NCBI RefSeq assembly: GCF_000023105.1
Contig: NC_012669.1
Location: 4,605,184 to 4,669,183, forward strand
Reading direction: 5' to 3'
Length of the DNA stretch: 64,000 nt
Source of the DNA: Beutenbergia cavernae DSM 12333
GTDB taxonomy: Bacteria; Actinomycetota; Actinomycetes; Actinomycetales; Beutenbergiaceae
Under the pieces are notes generated by a model. That model was not told the origin of the DNA and did no database searches. It saw only the letters and a program-made list of their open reading frames with translations. A program made the position numbers and the translations under genes. Positions 8,306-16,328 of the stretch are shown in pieces (position 1 is the stretch's first letter; the number at the start of each line of letters is the position of its first letter).

Positions 8306-9438
8306 GCCGCACCCTCGGTGAGCCGGTCGGCGTCGCGGCGGTCGTCGTCGGACATCGGCAGCGACACCGGAGCGAGCCGATCCTGGGACAGGTAGACGCC
8401 CTTGACCACCTCGAGCGCCGTCAGGCCGTCACGACCGGTGATCGCCGGGGGTCGGCCCGCGCGGACCGCGTCGAGGAACTCGGCGATCTGGATCCGGTGG
8501 AACCCCGGCAGGCTCGGCCTGCCGTGCTCCTCCTCGTGCCACCGCCTGGCCAGCTCCTCCTCGCCGTCGAAGGTCCACAGGTCGGTGACGGCCTGCGCGA
8601 GCTCGGGGCTCTCCTGAAGTCCCACGCTGTGCCCCGCGGTGCCGTGCACCGCCAGGCGGAACCCGGGGGCGCGGTAGGCGACGGCGGGGCTCGGCTCCGA
8701 GGCGAACCCGTTCTCGAACGTCGTCATCGCCTGGATGGTCGCGATGGCCCCGCCGGCATAGGTGACGACGGCGCCCGCGACGTCCTCGACGTCGATGTAG
8801 TCGGCGTGCTTGAGAGTCGCCCAGCGCCCGTACACGGACGTGGGCGTGCCGAGCATCCAGTTCATCATGTCGACGTAGTGGATCGCCATGGTGAGCAGCG
8901 CGCCGCCGCCCTCGCCCGTCCACGAGCCGCGCCAGTCGTCGCGTTCGAAGTACGTGCGGTCGCGACCCAGCTGCGCCAGGCACTCTGCGGCGACGACGCC
9001 GCCCAGGCGGCCGGCGGCGATGGCGTCGTGCATCCGCTGCGCGGCGGGGAAGAAGCGGCGCTGGAAGACGGTCCCGAGCGTCACCCCGGCCCGCTCGGCC
9101 GCCACCACGAGCTCGTTGGCCTCCGCGAGCGACGTCGTCAGCGGCTTCTCGACGAGCGCCGCGACCCCGCTGTGGATCGCCTGCATGGCGGGTGAGAAGT
9201 GGTGCTTGTGCGCCGTCGCCACCAGGACGGCGTCGAGGTCGGCGTCGGCGAGCATGCGGTCGACGGCGTCGTAGACCCGCACGCCAGGGAAGCGCTCGGC
9301 GAGCTCCTTGGCGCGTTCGACGGTGCGGTCGCACACCGCGACCAGCTCGACGCCAGGCAGCGCCGAGGCCGCCTCCGCGTGGGTGGCGCCGATCTTGCCG
9401 CAGCCGATCACTGCCACCCGCATGTCCCTGGCCATCAC
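8302..9438 (-). CDS. Gfo/Idh/MocA-family oxidoreductase (inositol dehydrogenase-like)
   Basis: A 378-residue NAD(P)-dependent sugar/cyclitol dehydrogenase. The N-terminal Rossmann fold shows VAVIGCGKIGATHAEA. The family EKP motif occurs as ALVEKPLTTSL, where the Lys is catalytic. The C-terminal beta-sheet domain contains GGGALLTMAIHYVDMMNWMLG, with the conserved D and H of the active site. Either GTG 9438 or ATG 9435 could start it. GAGGAGGAGAGGC lies upstream, and the start overlaps the preceding stop in TGATG or GTGA form. IolG (myo-inositol 2-dehydrogenase) is in this family, but the substrate cannot be read from sequence. Confidence 0.88.
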   Translation of the reverse strand: MMARDMRVAVIGCGKIGATHAEAASALPGVELVAVCDRTVERAKELAERFPGVRVYDAVDRMLADADLDAVLVATAHKHHFSPAMQAIHSGVAALVEKPLTTSLAEANELVVAAERAGVTLGTVFQRRFFPAAQRMHDAIAAGRLGGVVAAECLAQLGRDRTYFERDDWRGSWTGEGGGALLTMAIHYVDMMNWMLGTPTSVYGRWATLKHADYIDVEDVAGAVVTYAGGAIATIQAMTTFENGFASEPSPAVAYRAPGFRLAVHGTAGHSVGLQESPELAQAVTDLWTFDGEEELARRWHEEEHGRPSLPGFHRIQIAEFLDAVRAGRPPAITGRDGLTALEVVKGVYLSQDRLAPVSLPMSDDDRRDADRLTEGAA

Positions 9439-10337
9439 GCCTCTCCTCCTCGACCGTCCGGACCTCTCCGCACGCCCGCCTCGGCGAACGCCCGGGCCAG
9501 GGTGCTGTACGACAGCTCGGCTGCCGCGACCTCGTCGAACCCCGGCTTCGCCTGCCGTCGGACGCTGATCTCGACCGAGACGGTCCCGCCGTAGCCCAGC
9601 GAGTCCAGCTGCGACAGGAACGGCACGTAGGCGAACTCGCCCTCACCGGGGACGAGGAAGTCGAAACCGTCGTCGGTCCGGACGTGGTCCTTGACCTCGA
9701 CGACCAGCGTGTGCGGCAGCAGCGCGGCGACGACGCCCTCGAGGTCGAAGTCGCGCACCGCGAAGTGAGAGATGTCCAGGTTGACGCCCAGCGTGGGGGA
9801 GGCCACCGCCGCGAGGACGGCGAGCGCCTGCTCGGGAGTGGAGACGACGGCGCCCGAGTGCGGTTCCAGTGCCACGGCGCAGCCGGCAGCCGTCGCCAGC
9901 TCCGCCAGCTCCCCGAAGCGGTCCTCGATCAGCTGGCGGTCGGCGTCCCACGTGGTCTGCGCCACGATCGGGGGTGGGTTGCCTCCGAGCAGGGGCCCCT
10001 TGGGTCGGTGCGCCCCGAGGCTGACCGGCAACGCCGCGCCGGCACCCAGCAGGGCGGCCACCTCGAAGGATCGCATCAGCCGACGACGGCTGCCGGCCCA
10101 CGTCTCGTCGTCGCACACGAGGGGCGCGTTCGCCGTCACGCTGGAGATCTCGAGCCCGACCTCGCCGGCGGCCGTGCGCCAGCCCGCGACGTCCTCGTCC
10201 GTGGCGGTGAGCGCGTCGGTAGGCCACCCCTCGCAGACCGTGACCTCGACGCTGTCGTAGCCGATCCGCGCCAGCGTCCGCACGACCTCTCCGAACGGCA
10301 GTGTCGGGGTCGACCAGGTGTTGTAGCCCAGCTTCAC
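9435..10337 (-). CDS. Sugar phosphate isomerase/epimerase, AP-endonuclease-2 TIM barrel
   Basis: A 300-residue TIM-barrel protein. Features include KLGYNTWST at the N-terminus, ALEPHSGAVVSTPEQAL with the metal-ligand Glu, GVNLDISHFAVRDFD with the Asp/His ligands, and TVSVEISVRR near the end. The family includes xylose-isomerase-like epimerases and the IolE/IolI enzymes of inositol catabolism. The GTG start at 10335-10337 overlaps the alcohol dehydrogenase stop by 4 bp. Here it may dehydrate or isomerise a keto-intermediate produced by the neighbouring dehydrogenases. It is not clearly IolE, so no symbol is given. Confidence 0.82.
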   Translation of the reverse strand: MKLGYNTWSTPTLPFGEVVRTLARIGYDSVEVTVCEGWPTDALTATDEDVAGWRTAAGEVGLEISSVTANAPLVCDDETWAGSRRRLMRSFEVAALLGAGAALPVSLGAHRPKGPLLGGNPPPIVAQTTWDADRQLIEDRFGELAELATAAGCAVALEPHSGAVVSTPEQALAVLAAVASPTLGVNLDISHFAVRDFDLEGVVAALLPHTLVVEVKDHVRTDDGFDFLVPGEGEFAYVPFLSQLDSLGYGGTVSVEISVRRQAKPGFDEVAAAELSYSTLARAFAEAGVRRGPDGRGGEA

Positions 10338-11341
10338 GACGCTCCGTCCGGGCAGAGGAGCTGCTTGACTCCGGCACTCGTGCGTACCGCGTCGAACGCG
10401 GCCGGCCACTCGCTCAGGGGGTATCTCCGGCCGACCAGTGGTTCGAGGTCGACGAGCCCGCGCTCGAGCAGCAGCATCGCCCGGTCCCAGGACTCGGGAG
10501 TGCTCGCGAACCCGCCGGTGATGACGAGCTCGTGGAACGACACCCGGGCGAGGTCGATCGGCACGGCGTCGCCGCGCTGGCCGATCTGGACGTAGCGGCC
10601 GCCGCGCCGGACCCGTGCGATCCCGAGCGCCATCCCGGCGCCCGAGCCCGAGCACTCCAGGACGACGTCGACCTCGCTCGGGGCGTCCGCCGGGTCGTCG
10701 GCGCACGCCAGTCCCAGGGCGCGCGCGACGTCGAGGCGTTCGGCGTCCGCCGGCGTCCCCAGCACCGTCGGTTCGCCGCCGCAGACCCGGGCGACCTGGG
10801 CCGCGAGCAGGCCGATCGCGCCGGGTCCGACCACCAGCACGCGGTCGCCGGCGCGGACGGCCGGCGTGGGGTGGAACAACGACCGGCAGACGCAGGCCAG
10901 GGGCTCGCTGAGCGCTCCCGCGGGCAGCGGCACGTGGTCCGGCAGCCGGCGCGCGTTGCGCGCGGGAACGACGACCTGCTCGGCGAACCCGCCGTCGGCG
11001 CCGGAGCCGATCGAGACCCTGGACTCGCAGCGGTTGGGCGATCCGCCGCGGCAGTCGCGGCACTCGCCGCACGTCGAGAAGAACGTCTCGAGGGCGACAC
11101 GCTCGCCGACCCGGGCCGCGTCGACACCGGGACCGACGGCGGCGATCGTGCCGCTGACCTCGTGCCCGAGAGTGACCGGTGGGCGTGAGCCGTAGCTGCC
11201 GTCGAGGATGTGCAGATCGGTTCCGCACAGACCCGCGGCGGCGACGTCGACCACCACCTGGCCCGGCCCAGCGGTGGGCCGCGGGACCTCCTGCAGCTCG
11301 ACGTCGCCCGGCTCTGGACCCGTCTTTCGCACCGCGTGCAT
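10334..11341 (-). CDS. Zinc-dependent alcohol dehydrogenase (MDR family)
   Basis: A 335-residue medium-chain dehydrogenase. Catalytic-zinc ligands are visible in AAGLCGTDLHI and TLGHEVSG. A structural-zinc cluster is present in CGECRDCRGGSPNRC. The NAD(P)-binding motif is VGPGAIGLLAAQVA. These features match threonine/sorbitol/inositol-type dehydrogenases that oxidise polyol secondary alcohols. The ATG at 11339-11341 overlaps the upstream aldolase stop by 1 bp (TGATG). It is the second gene of the five-gene-coupled minus-strand arm. The substrate is unknown. Confidence 0.88.
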   Translation of the reverse strand: MHAVRKTGPEPGDVELQEVPRPTAGPGQVVVDVAAAGLCGTDLHILDGSYGSRPPVTLGHEVSGTIAAVGPGVDAARVGERVALETFFSTCGECRDCRGGSPNRCESRVSIGSGADGGFAEQVVVPARNARRLPDHVPLPAGALSEPLACVCRSLFHPTPAVRAGDRVLVVGPGAIGLLAAQVARVCGGEPTVLGTPADAERLDVARALGLACADDPADAPSEVDVVLECSGSGAGMALGIARVRRGGRYVQIGQRGDAVPIDLARVSFHELVITGGFASTPESWDRAMLLLERGLVDLEPLVGRRYPLSEWPAAFDAVRTSAGVKQLLCPDGAS

Positions 11342-12213
11342 CAGCCGACCCGTGCTCCCATGTAGCGCAGCGTGCAGGACGTGTAGGTCGAGGCGATCTG
11401 GTCGACGGCCTCCTCGCGCGCAAGCCTGCCATCCAGCCAGGCCGCCACGGGTGCGCCCCAGATGCTCCGCCCGATGGCGAAGCCGCTGAACCCGGGGGTG
11501 GCGGCGGCGACGTCGAGCCAGTGGCCGACGACGTCGTTCGGCGCGCCCGCGCCCAGCACCACGCACGTGGCCCGGGGGTCTGCGACCACGGCCTGCCCGG
11601 CGACCCGCGCCGCGGCCTCCCGTGAGGAGATCCCCTCGACCTTCCACATGTCCACCTGCACGCCCGCATCCTGGATCTCCGCCATCGATCCGCACAGCTC
11701 GTCGACGTCGACGCTGGGGATCTCCCCGTCGGCGCTGTCGCTCTGGCCGACGATCAGCTCGAGCATGAAGGCGATCGACCGCTCCGCCAGGAAGTCCGCG
11801 AGCTCACGCAGCCGGCCCAGCTGCGTCCGCTTCGTCTCGGGGGCATCGGTCGTGCGGTAGTGCACGAGGGCCTTCGCGCACGCAGGCCGGAACTCCAGCA
11901 GGTGCTGCCGGTAGTCGCTGCCGTACTCGAACGTGAAGACCGACTCGGACGCCCGTTCCACGGGCATCGAGACCGGAAGCCCCAGCGCGGCGACGCGCCT
12001 GGCGATCGACGCCCCGAACTCCTCGTCGATCAGCACGCCAGGGCGCGCTCCCCCGAGCCCGCCCTCGATCGCAGCAACGAACGCGTCGAAGATCAGCTCC
12101 TTCGACCGACGGATCTCGGCGTGCGTCATCCCGGCGGCACGCACCGAGGAGAACGCACGTTCCCGATGATCGAACGCCAGCACAGCCATGGGCTGATCAT
12201 CTGCGGTCGCCAC
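11341..12213 (-). CDS. IolC C-terminal-domain (DUF2090) aldolase, stand-alone
   Basis: A 290-residue class I aldolase-like TIM barrel of the DUF2090 family. In many proteobacteria this domain is fused to the C-terminus of IolC. There it is annotated as the 2-deoxy-5-keto-gluconate-6-phosphate aldolase, giving DHAP and malonate semialdehyde. Recognisable segments are MAVLAFDHRERAF, GVLIDEEFGASIA, MPVERASESVFTFEYG, MLELIVGQ and VDMWKVEGI, where the Lys is the Schiff-base candidate. FAIGRSIWGAPVAAW closes the barrel. It is first in the minus arm and divergent from iolC (58 bp between starts), so kinase and aldolase are split but adjacent. Confidence 0.8.
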   Translation of the reverse strand: MATADDQPMAVLAFDHRERAFSSVRAAGMTHAEIRRSKELIFDAFVAAIEGGLGGARPGVLIDEEFGASIARRVAALGLPVSMPVERASESVFTFEYGSDYRQHLLEFRPACAKALVHYRTTDAPETKRTQLGRLRELADFLAERSIAFMLELIVGQSDSADGEIPSVDVDELCGSMAEIQDAGVQVDMWKVEGISSREAAARVAGQAVVADPRATCVVLGAGAPNDVVGHWLDVAAATPGFSGFAIGRSIWGAPVAAWLDGRLAREEAVDQIASTYTSCTLRYMGARVG

Positions 12214-12236
12214 GACACTCCCCTCCTCGACGCCTC

Positions 12237-12265
12237 ATGACGTGAGGCTAGCACGTTGTTACGAT
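12237..12265 (+). promoter_or_regulatory. Promoter of iolC, leaderless
   Basis: ATGACG at 12237-12242, a 17-nt spacer and TACGAT at 12260-12265 form a sigma70-type promoter. The -10 ends 6 nt before the ATG at 12272, so the mRNA should begin at the start codon. No Shine-Dalgarno sequence is present. The same 58-bp gap must also hold the promoter of the divergent aldolase arm. Confidence 0.65.
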
Positions 12266-12271
12266 GTCTCT

Positions 12272-13225
12272 ATGTCTGCACAGGTAACCAAGGAGCTCGA
12301 TCTTGTCTCCGTCGGGCGGGTGGTCGTCGACCTCTACCCGGCCGAGGACGGGCGCGCCCCCAAGGACGTGGAGAACTACCGCCAGTACCTCGGAGGATCC
12401 CCGACGAACGTGGCGGTCGCGGCCGCGCGCGCGGGCCTCCGGAGCGCCGTGGTCACCCGCACCGGCGACGACCTGTTCCACGAGTTCGTGGTCGATCAGC
12501 TCGCGAGCTTCGGCGTCGACGCGCGCTGGGTACGCGCCGTCCCGGGACGCCGTACGACGCTCGCGGTCTGCGACCTTCGCGACCCCTCCTCGCCTGCGCT
12601 GCAGTTCTTCCAGGACACCCCGCCGCCGACGGACGCGCTCGACGCCGCCGAGCTGGTGGCGGCGTCGTCGTCGTCGCACATGCTCTGGATCACCGCCTCG
12701 GGGTTCGCCACCGACCGCTCCGCGGCGGCACACGACGCAGCGCTCGCCGCGGCGGAGCACACGTTCCTCGATCTCGACCACCGGCCGGACTTCTGGGCCG
12801 ACGAGCGCGCCCTGCGCGATCGCCTCCGGCCCGTCCTGCCCCAGGTCGACACGGTGGTCGGCAACGAGAAGGAGTGCTCGATCGCCCTCGGCCGCCCGGG
12901 AACCGCCGAGGAGCTGGGGCGGGTGCTGCTCGACGAAGGACCGCGCCTCGCCGTCGTCAAGCGTGGGGAGGAGGGGGTGGTGGCGGTCACGCGGGACGCC
13001 GTGCTGTCCGTGCCGGCCGTTCCCGTCCGCGTCGTCAACGGGCTCGGCGCGGGCGACGCCTTCGGGGGCTGGCTGGTCAGCGGGATGTCAGCGGGAGTGC
13101 CGCTGGACGTGACCCTGCGACGCGCGACGGCGGCTGGCGCGATCGTCGCCTCGAGGCGGGGGTGCTCGGTCGCCATGCCCACGCCGGCCGAGGTCGACGA
13201 GCTCCTCGAACGGCACGGACGCTGA
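12272..13225 (+). CDS. iolC: 5-dehydro-2-deoxygluconokinase
   Basis: A 317-residue PfkB-family sugar kinase that phosphorylates 2-deoxy-5-keto-D-gluconate in inositol catabolism. It has the N-terminal SVGRVVVDLYP strand, the IolC-like YRQYLGGSPTNVAVAAARAG substrate-binding segment and FFQDTPPP. LDLDHRPDFW and GNEKECSIALG are IolC-typical. The ATP/anion-hole motif is NGLGAGDAFGGW with the catalytic Asp. ATG 12272 is preferred over an upstream in-frame codon at 12242 because a -10 hexamer ends 6 nt before it. The aldolase domain found fused in some IolC proteins is the divergent neighbour here. Confidence 0.9.
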   Translation: MSAQVTKELDLVSVGRVVVDLYPAEDGRAPKDVENYRQYLGGSPTNVAVAAARAGLRSAVVTRTGDDLFHEFVVDQLASFGVDARWVRAVPGRRTTLAVCDLRDPSSPALQFFQDTPPPTDALDAAELVAASSSSHMLWITASGFATDRSAAAHDAALAAAEHTFLDLDHRPDFWADERALRDRLRPVLPQVDTVVGNEKECSIALGRPGTAEELGRVLLDEGPRLAVVKRGEEGVVAVTRDAVLSVPAVPVRVVNGLGAGDAFGGWLVSGMSAGVPLDVTLRRATAAGAIVASRRGCSVAMPTPAEVDELLERHGR

Positions 13226-13260
13226 CCGATCGCACGGCCGGACTCCGGCTGCCCCGGGTG

Positions 13261-13308
13261 TTGCCCCGTCGTCACTCCCGATGCACTATTGTCACATTGA
13301 GTTGACAT
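13261..13308 (+). promoter_or_regulatory. Promoter and operator of the GntR gene
   Basis: TTGCCC (13261-13266), a 17-nt spacer and CACTAT (13284-13289) put transcription start near 13296. An inverted pair, TGTCA (13290-13294) and TGACAT (13303-13308), straddles that start and is a probable autoregulatory operator. The same TGACAT half-site recurs at three other promoters of the island. Confidence 0.5.
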
Positions 13309-13331
13309 GTTGCCTGTGGGGACGGATCGAG

Positions 13332-14078
13332 ATGGCCGAAGAGCACGCAGTGATCCAGGTGGCGCTCGACCGCGCATCCCCCGTCCCGCTCTACTTCCAG
13401 CTCGCGGAACAGCTCACCTCGGCGATCACCGACGGTCACGCTCAGCCTGGCGACCCGTTCGAGAACGAGGTCGCCATGAGCGAGCGACTGGGACTCTCGC
13501 GCCCCACGGTGCGGCGCGCGATCCACCACCTGGTCGACCAGGGGCTCCTGGTGCGCAAGCGCGGCCTCGGCACGTTCGTCGCCAGCCGGCGGGTGCACCG
13601 CCGGGTGAGCAAGGGGAGCCTGTACGAGGACCTCTCGATCCAGGGCCGCCATCCCAGCACCGAGGTGCTGAAGGTGGCGAGCGAGCAGTACCCGAAGGCG
13701 GCGACGGCGCTCGAGCTCGATCCCGGTACCGAGCTCCTCGCACTGAGGCGGCTGCGGTTCGCCGACGGCGAGCCGTTGGCGATCATGCAGAACTGGCTCC
13801 CCCCGCGGCACAGCTCGATCACGCAGGAGCAGCTCGAAGCCCGAGGCCTGTACGCCGTCCTGCGCGACCACGGCGTCGGGTCGGTCGTCGCGCACCAGTC
13901 CGTCTCCGCACGGCTCCCCACCGCCGAGGAGCGCGCGCTGCTCAAGATCTCGAGCCGGCTTCCGGTCATCGCCGTGTCGAGGACCGCGTTCGACCCGTCC
14001 GGCGCCCCGGTCGAGCACGCCGAGCACGTCTATCGTTCGGACGGCTACACGATCGACCTGGTGCTCGAGGAGAACTGA
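13332..14078 (+). CDS. GntR-family (HutC/UTRA-type) transcriptional regulator
   Basis: A 248-residue repressor-type regulator. The winged helix is at about residues 12-78 (PLYFQLAEQLTSAI, AMSERLGLSRPTVRRAIHHL, GLLVRKRGLGTFVA). A UTRA effector-binding domain covers ~95-240 (LFRLRF-like LLALRRLRFADGEPLAI and the final DGYTIDLVLEEN). UTRA domains bind sugars or sugar acids. ATG 13332 is chosen because MAEEHAVIQVALDRASPVPLY gives a normal N-terminus; the ribosome-binding site (GGATCGAG) is weak. It sits between iolC and the second plus-strand operon, and is the probable local regulator of the island. Confidence 0.9.
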   Translation: MAEEHAVIQVALDRASPVPLYFQLAEQLTSAITDGHAQPGDPFENEVAMSERLGLSRPTVRRAIHHLVDQGLLVRKRGLGTFVASRRVHRRVSKGSLYEDLSIQGRHPSTEVLKVASEQYPKAATALELDPGTELLALRRLRFADGEPLAIMQNWLPPRHSSITQEQLEARGLYAVLRDHGVGSVVAHQSVSARLPTAEERALLKISSRLPVIAVSRTAFDPSGAPVEHAEHVYRSDGYTIDLVLEEN

Positions 14079-14109
14079 CGCCGCCTCGCCGCGAGCACCG
14101 CGCACGTCT

Positions 14110-14146
14110 ATATGTATTGACATATTCACCTGTGCTCAGGTAGGTT
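14110..14146 (+). promoter_or_regulatory. Promoter and operator of the second Gfo/Idh operon, leaderless
   Basis: TTGACA (14117-14122), an 18-nt spacer and TAGGTT (14141-14146) precede the ATG at 14154 by 7 nt. This gives an essentially leaderless mRNA. The -35 is embedded in the palindrome ATATGT-ATTG-ACATAT at 14110-14125, which carries the TGACAT half-site. Binding there would block RNA polymerase. Confidence 0.65.
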
Positions 14147-14153
14147 CGCGGTC

Positions 14154-15431
14154 ATGGAGCGAATTCCCCTCGCGATCGTCGGCGCGGGCGGCATGGGCAC
14201 GAGACACCTGTTCGGGATGGCCGAGCTCGAGCGTGCGGGGCTGAACCCGTTCGACCTCGTCGCGGTCTGCGACGTCGACCCCGCTCGCGCCGAGCACGTG
14301 GCCGACGAGGCGCGGGCCCGCCTCGGGCGCCGGCCTGCCGCCTGCGCCGACGTCGCAGCAGCGCAGCGGCTGGGTGCCGTCGCCGTCGACATCACCACGG
14401 TGCCGCAGGCCCACCACAGCCTCGCGGCCGACGCCGTCGCCCTCGGGCTGGACGTCATGGTGGAGAAGCCGGTCGGGCTCACCATCGCCGCCGCGCGGCA
14501 GCTCGAGGCATCGGTCGCGGGATCGGACCGGATCCTCAGCGTGGCCGAGAACTTCCGCCGCGACCCGACCAACCGACTGGTGAAGGCCCTCGTCGACGGC
14601 GGCGTCCTCGGGGAGCCTCGGTACTTCCATCAGAGCTCAGGTGGCGGCGGCAACCTCATGGCGATCTCGATGTGGCGACACATGAAGGACGAGAGCGGCA
14701 TCCTCTTCGACGCCGGCACGCACTACACGGACATGATGGAGTACTACCTCGGCCCGGTCACCAGCGTCTACGCCCAGATGCGGCTGTTCGAACCGGTCCG
14801 CTACAACCCGGCGGCGACGGGTGGCGCACCGGCGTCGAACCCGGGCGGCGTCTACGGCCAGTCCCAGGCGGCGATGCCCGCCGAGTTCGAGGCGACCGCC
14901 GACGACGCCCTGTTCGCGATGGTCAACTTCGCCTCCGGCGCCGTCGGTCAGTACGCGGAGAACCGGGCGGAGCACGGGCGGGACAGCTGGGCGCGCAGCG
15001 TGCACGGCTCGGCAGGCGCCGTCGAGATCCCCAAGGACCGCAGCGGCCAGCCGCTCGTGCTCACGCTCGACCGGACCCACACCTACACGGGCGCCGAGAT
15101 CCTCCCGCTCGTCCCCGAGTTCCAGCTCGACGACGCGACGGCGGCGTTGTTCGGTGGAGCGCAGGCGACGGCGTACGGGCTCGACTTCGAGACCGTCGAC
15201 CGCCTCCTGCTCGCCGTCGAGTACGCCGAGTTCGGTTCCTGCATCAGCTCCCGAACCCGACCCGAGGTGGGCCTCGACGAGGGGCTCCGGGCGATAGCTC
15301 TCTGCTACGCGATGATGGAGTCCGGTGCCGCCGGTGGCACGCTCGTCACCGTCGACGACGTCCTCGACGGTTCCGTGAGCGGCTACCAGGCGAGCATCGA
15401 CGCGGCCATCGGGATCGGCGCCAACGCCTGA
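14154..15431 (+). CDS. Gfo/Idh/MocA-family oxidoreductase
   Basis: A 425-residue dehydrogenase with an N-terminal Rossmann fold (LAIVGAGGMGTRHLFGM) and the EKP motif in VMVEKPVGLTI. The C-terminal domain holds SGILFDAGTHYTDMMEYYLG with the active-site Asp and His. It is longer than the paralogue at 8302-9438, with an insertion around residues 210-245 (Ala/Gly/Pro-rich, GGAPASNPGGVYG). It heads a three-gene operon with the MBL hydrolase (3-bp gap) and an SDR. The substrate is unknown; a second, different oxidation of the same sugar or cyclitol is plausible. Confidence 0.86.
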   Translation: MERIPLAIVGAGGMGTRHLFGMAELERAGLNPFDLVAVCDVDPARAEHVADEARARLGRRPAACADVAAAQRLGAVAVDITTVPQAHHSLAADAVALGLDVMVEKPVGLTIAAARQLEASVAGSDRILSVAENFRRDPTNRLVKALVDGGVLGEPRYFHQSSGGGGNLMAISMWRHMKDESGILFDAGTHYTDMMEYYLGPVTSVYAQMRLFEPVRYNPAATGGAPASNPGGVYGQSQAAMPAEFEATADDALFAMVNFASGAVGQYAENRAEHGRDSWARSVHGSAGAVEIPKDRSGQPLVLTLDRTHTYTGAEILPLVPEFQLDDATAALFGGAQATAYGLDFETVDRLLLAVEYAEFGSCISSRTRPEVGLDEGLRAIALCYAMMESGAAGGTLVTVDDVLDGSVSGYQASIDAAIGIGANA

Positions 15432-15434
15432 GCC

Positions 15435-16328
15435 ATGGAGCACTTCACGCAGATCGTGCAGGACGTCCTCCTGCTGAAGGTCCCGTTCACGGGTGTGTGG
15501 ACGGGCGTCACGCTGGTCCTCGGTGAGGGGCCGCCGATCCTCGTGGACAGCGGCGGCATGGCCGAGACGGTGGACTCCACGATCGTGCCGGCGCTCGCCG
15601 AGCTCGGCATGGGTCTGTCCGACATCGGGTGGGTGCTCGCCACCCACATCCACGGCGACCACGTCGGGGGCATCGCGCGCATGCGCCAGCTGGCGCCCTC
15701 CATCCAGGTGGGCGTGCTGCGCGAGTCCGACGAGCGCATGCGTGATCCGCTCGCGTACAGCCGCGAGATCCGTGCCGCGTTCCCCGAGCACAGCGCCGCT
15801 CCCCCGCCCGTGCTCGACGGCGTCACGCCGGATCGGCTGCTCGACGACGGCGACATGGTGGGCCCGCTGCGAACCATCCATACGCCCGGCCACGACACGG
15901 ACGCCTGCTGCTTCTTCGACGTCCGCTCGGGCACGGTGATCACCGGCGACTCGCTCCAGCTCAACGGGACGGTGTCGCAAGGGTGCGCGTTGCTGTTCGA
16001 CCCCGAGCGCTACCTGCCCTCATTGCAGCGGCTGCTCGCGTTGCCGGTGCGGAACATCGTCTGCGGACATCCGTACCTGCCGCTGGGCGAGGTCGCCATC
16101 GGCGAGGACGCCGCCCGCCAGTTCCTCGCGGCCTGCATCGGGTGCTACGAGCACGACCGCGGGTTCGTGGCCGGCATGGCGGCAGCCGGCGTCACCGATC
16201 CCCACACGGTCGCGCGCGCACTGGTCGCCGCGGTCGACGGCGTGGAGCCGGCGAAGCTGTTCCTCCCGATGCACACGGTGGCCGCGTACCAGGAGCTGGC
16301 AGCGGCGGACAGGAGTACACGCACATGA
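15435..16328 (+). CDS. Metallo-beta-lactamase-fold hydrolase
   Basis: A 297-residue MBL-fold protein. The metal-binding HxHxDH motif is HIHGDHVGG (His71, His73, Asp75, His76). Later ligands are in TPGHDTDACCF, VITGDSLQ and NIVCGHPYLPLG. No signal peptide is visible, so it should be cytoplasmic. MBL hydrolases in sugar operons often open lactones or hydrolyse thioesters. Between two dehydrogenases, a lactonase or diketone hydrolase role is plausible but inferred. The stop overlaps the next ATG by 4 bp. The ATG at 15435 has no strong ribosome-binding site and is probably reached by coupling from the upstream gene. Confidence 0.85.
   Translation: MEHFTQIVQDVLLLKVPFTGVWTGVTLVLGEGPPILVDSGGMAETVDSTIVPALAELGMGLSDIGWVLATHIHGDHVGGIARMRQLAPSIQVGVLRESDERMRDPLAYSREIRAAFPEHSAAPPPVLDGVTPDRLLDDGDMVGPLRTIHTPGHDTDACCFFDVRSGTVITGDSLQLNGTVSQGCALLFDPERYLPSLQRLLALPVRNIVCGHPYLPLGEVAIGEDAARQFLAACIGCYEHDRGFVAGMAAAGVTDPHTVARALVAAVDGVEPAKLFLPMHTVAAYQELAAADRSTRT

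Noticed and set aside
3130..8395. Long plus-strand open frames (929 and 940 codons) across the penicillin-binding protein and dehydrogenase region
   Set aside because: They are antisense to clearly recognised genes and give Arg/Val/Asp-rich sequence without motifs.
9435..10337. Naming this gene iolE
   Set aside because: The fold fits, but the IolE-type segments are not clearly present, and generic sugar isomerases share the visible motifs.
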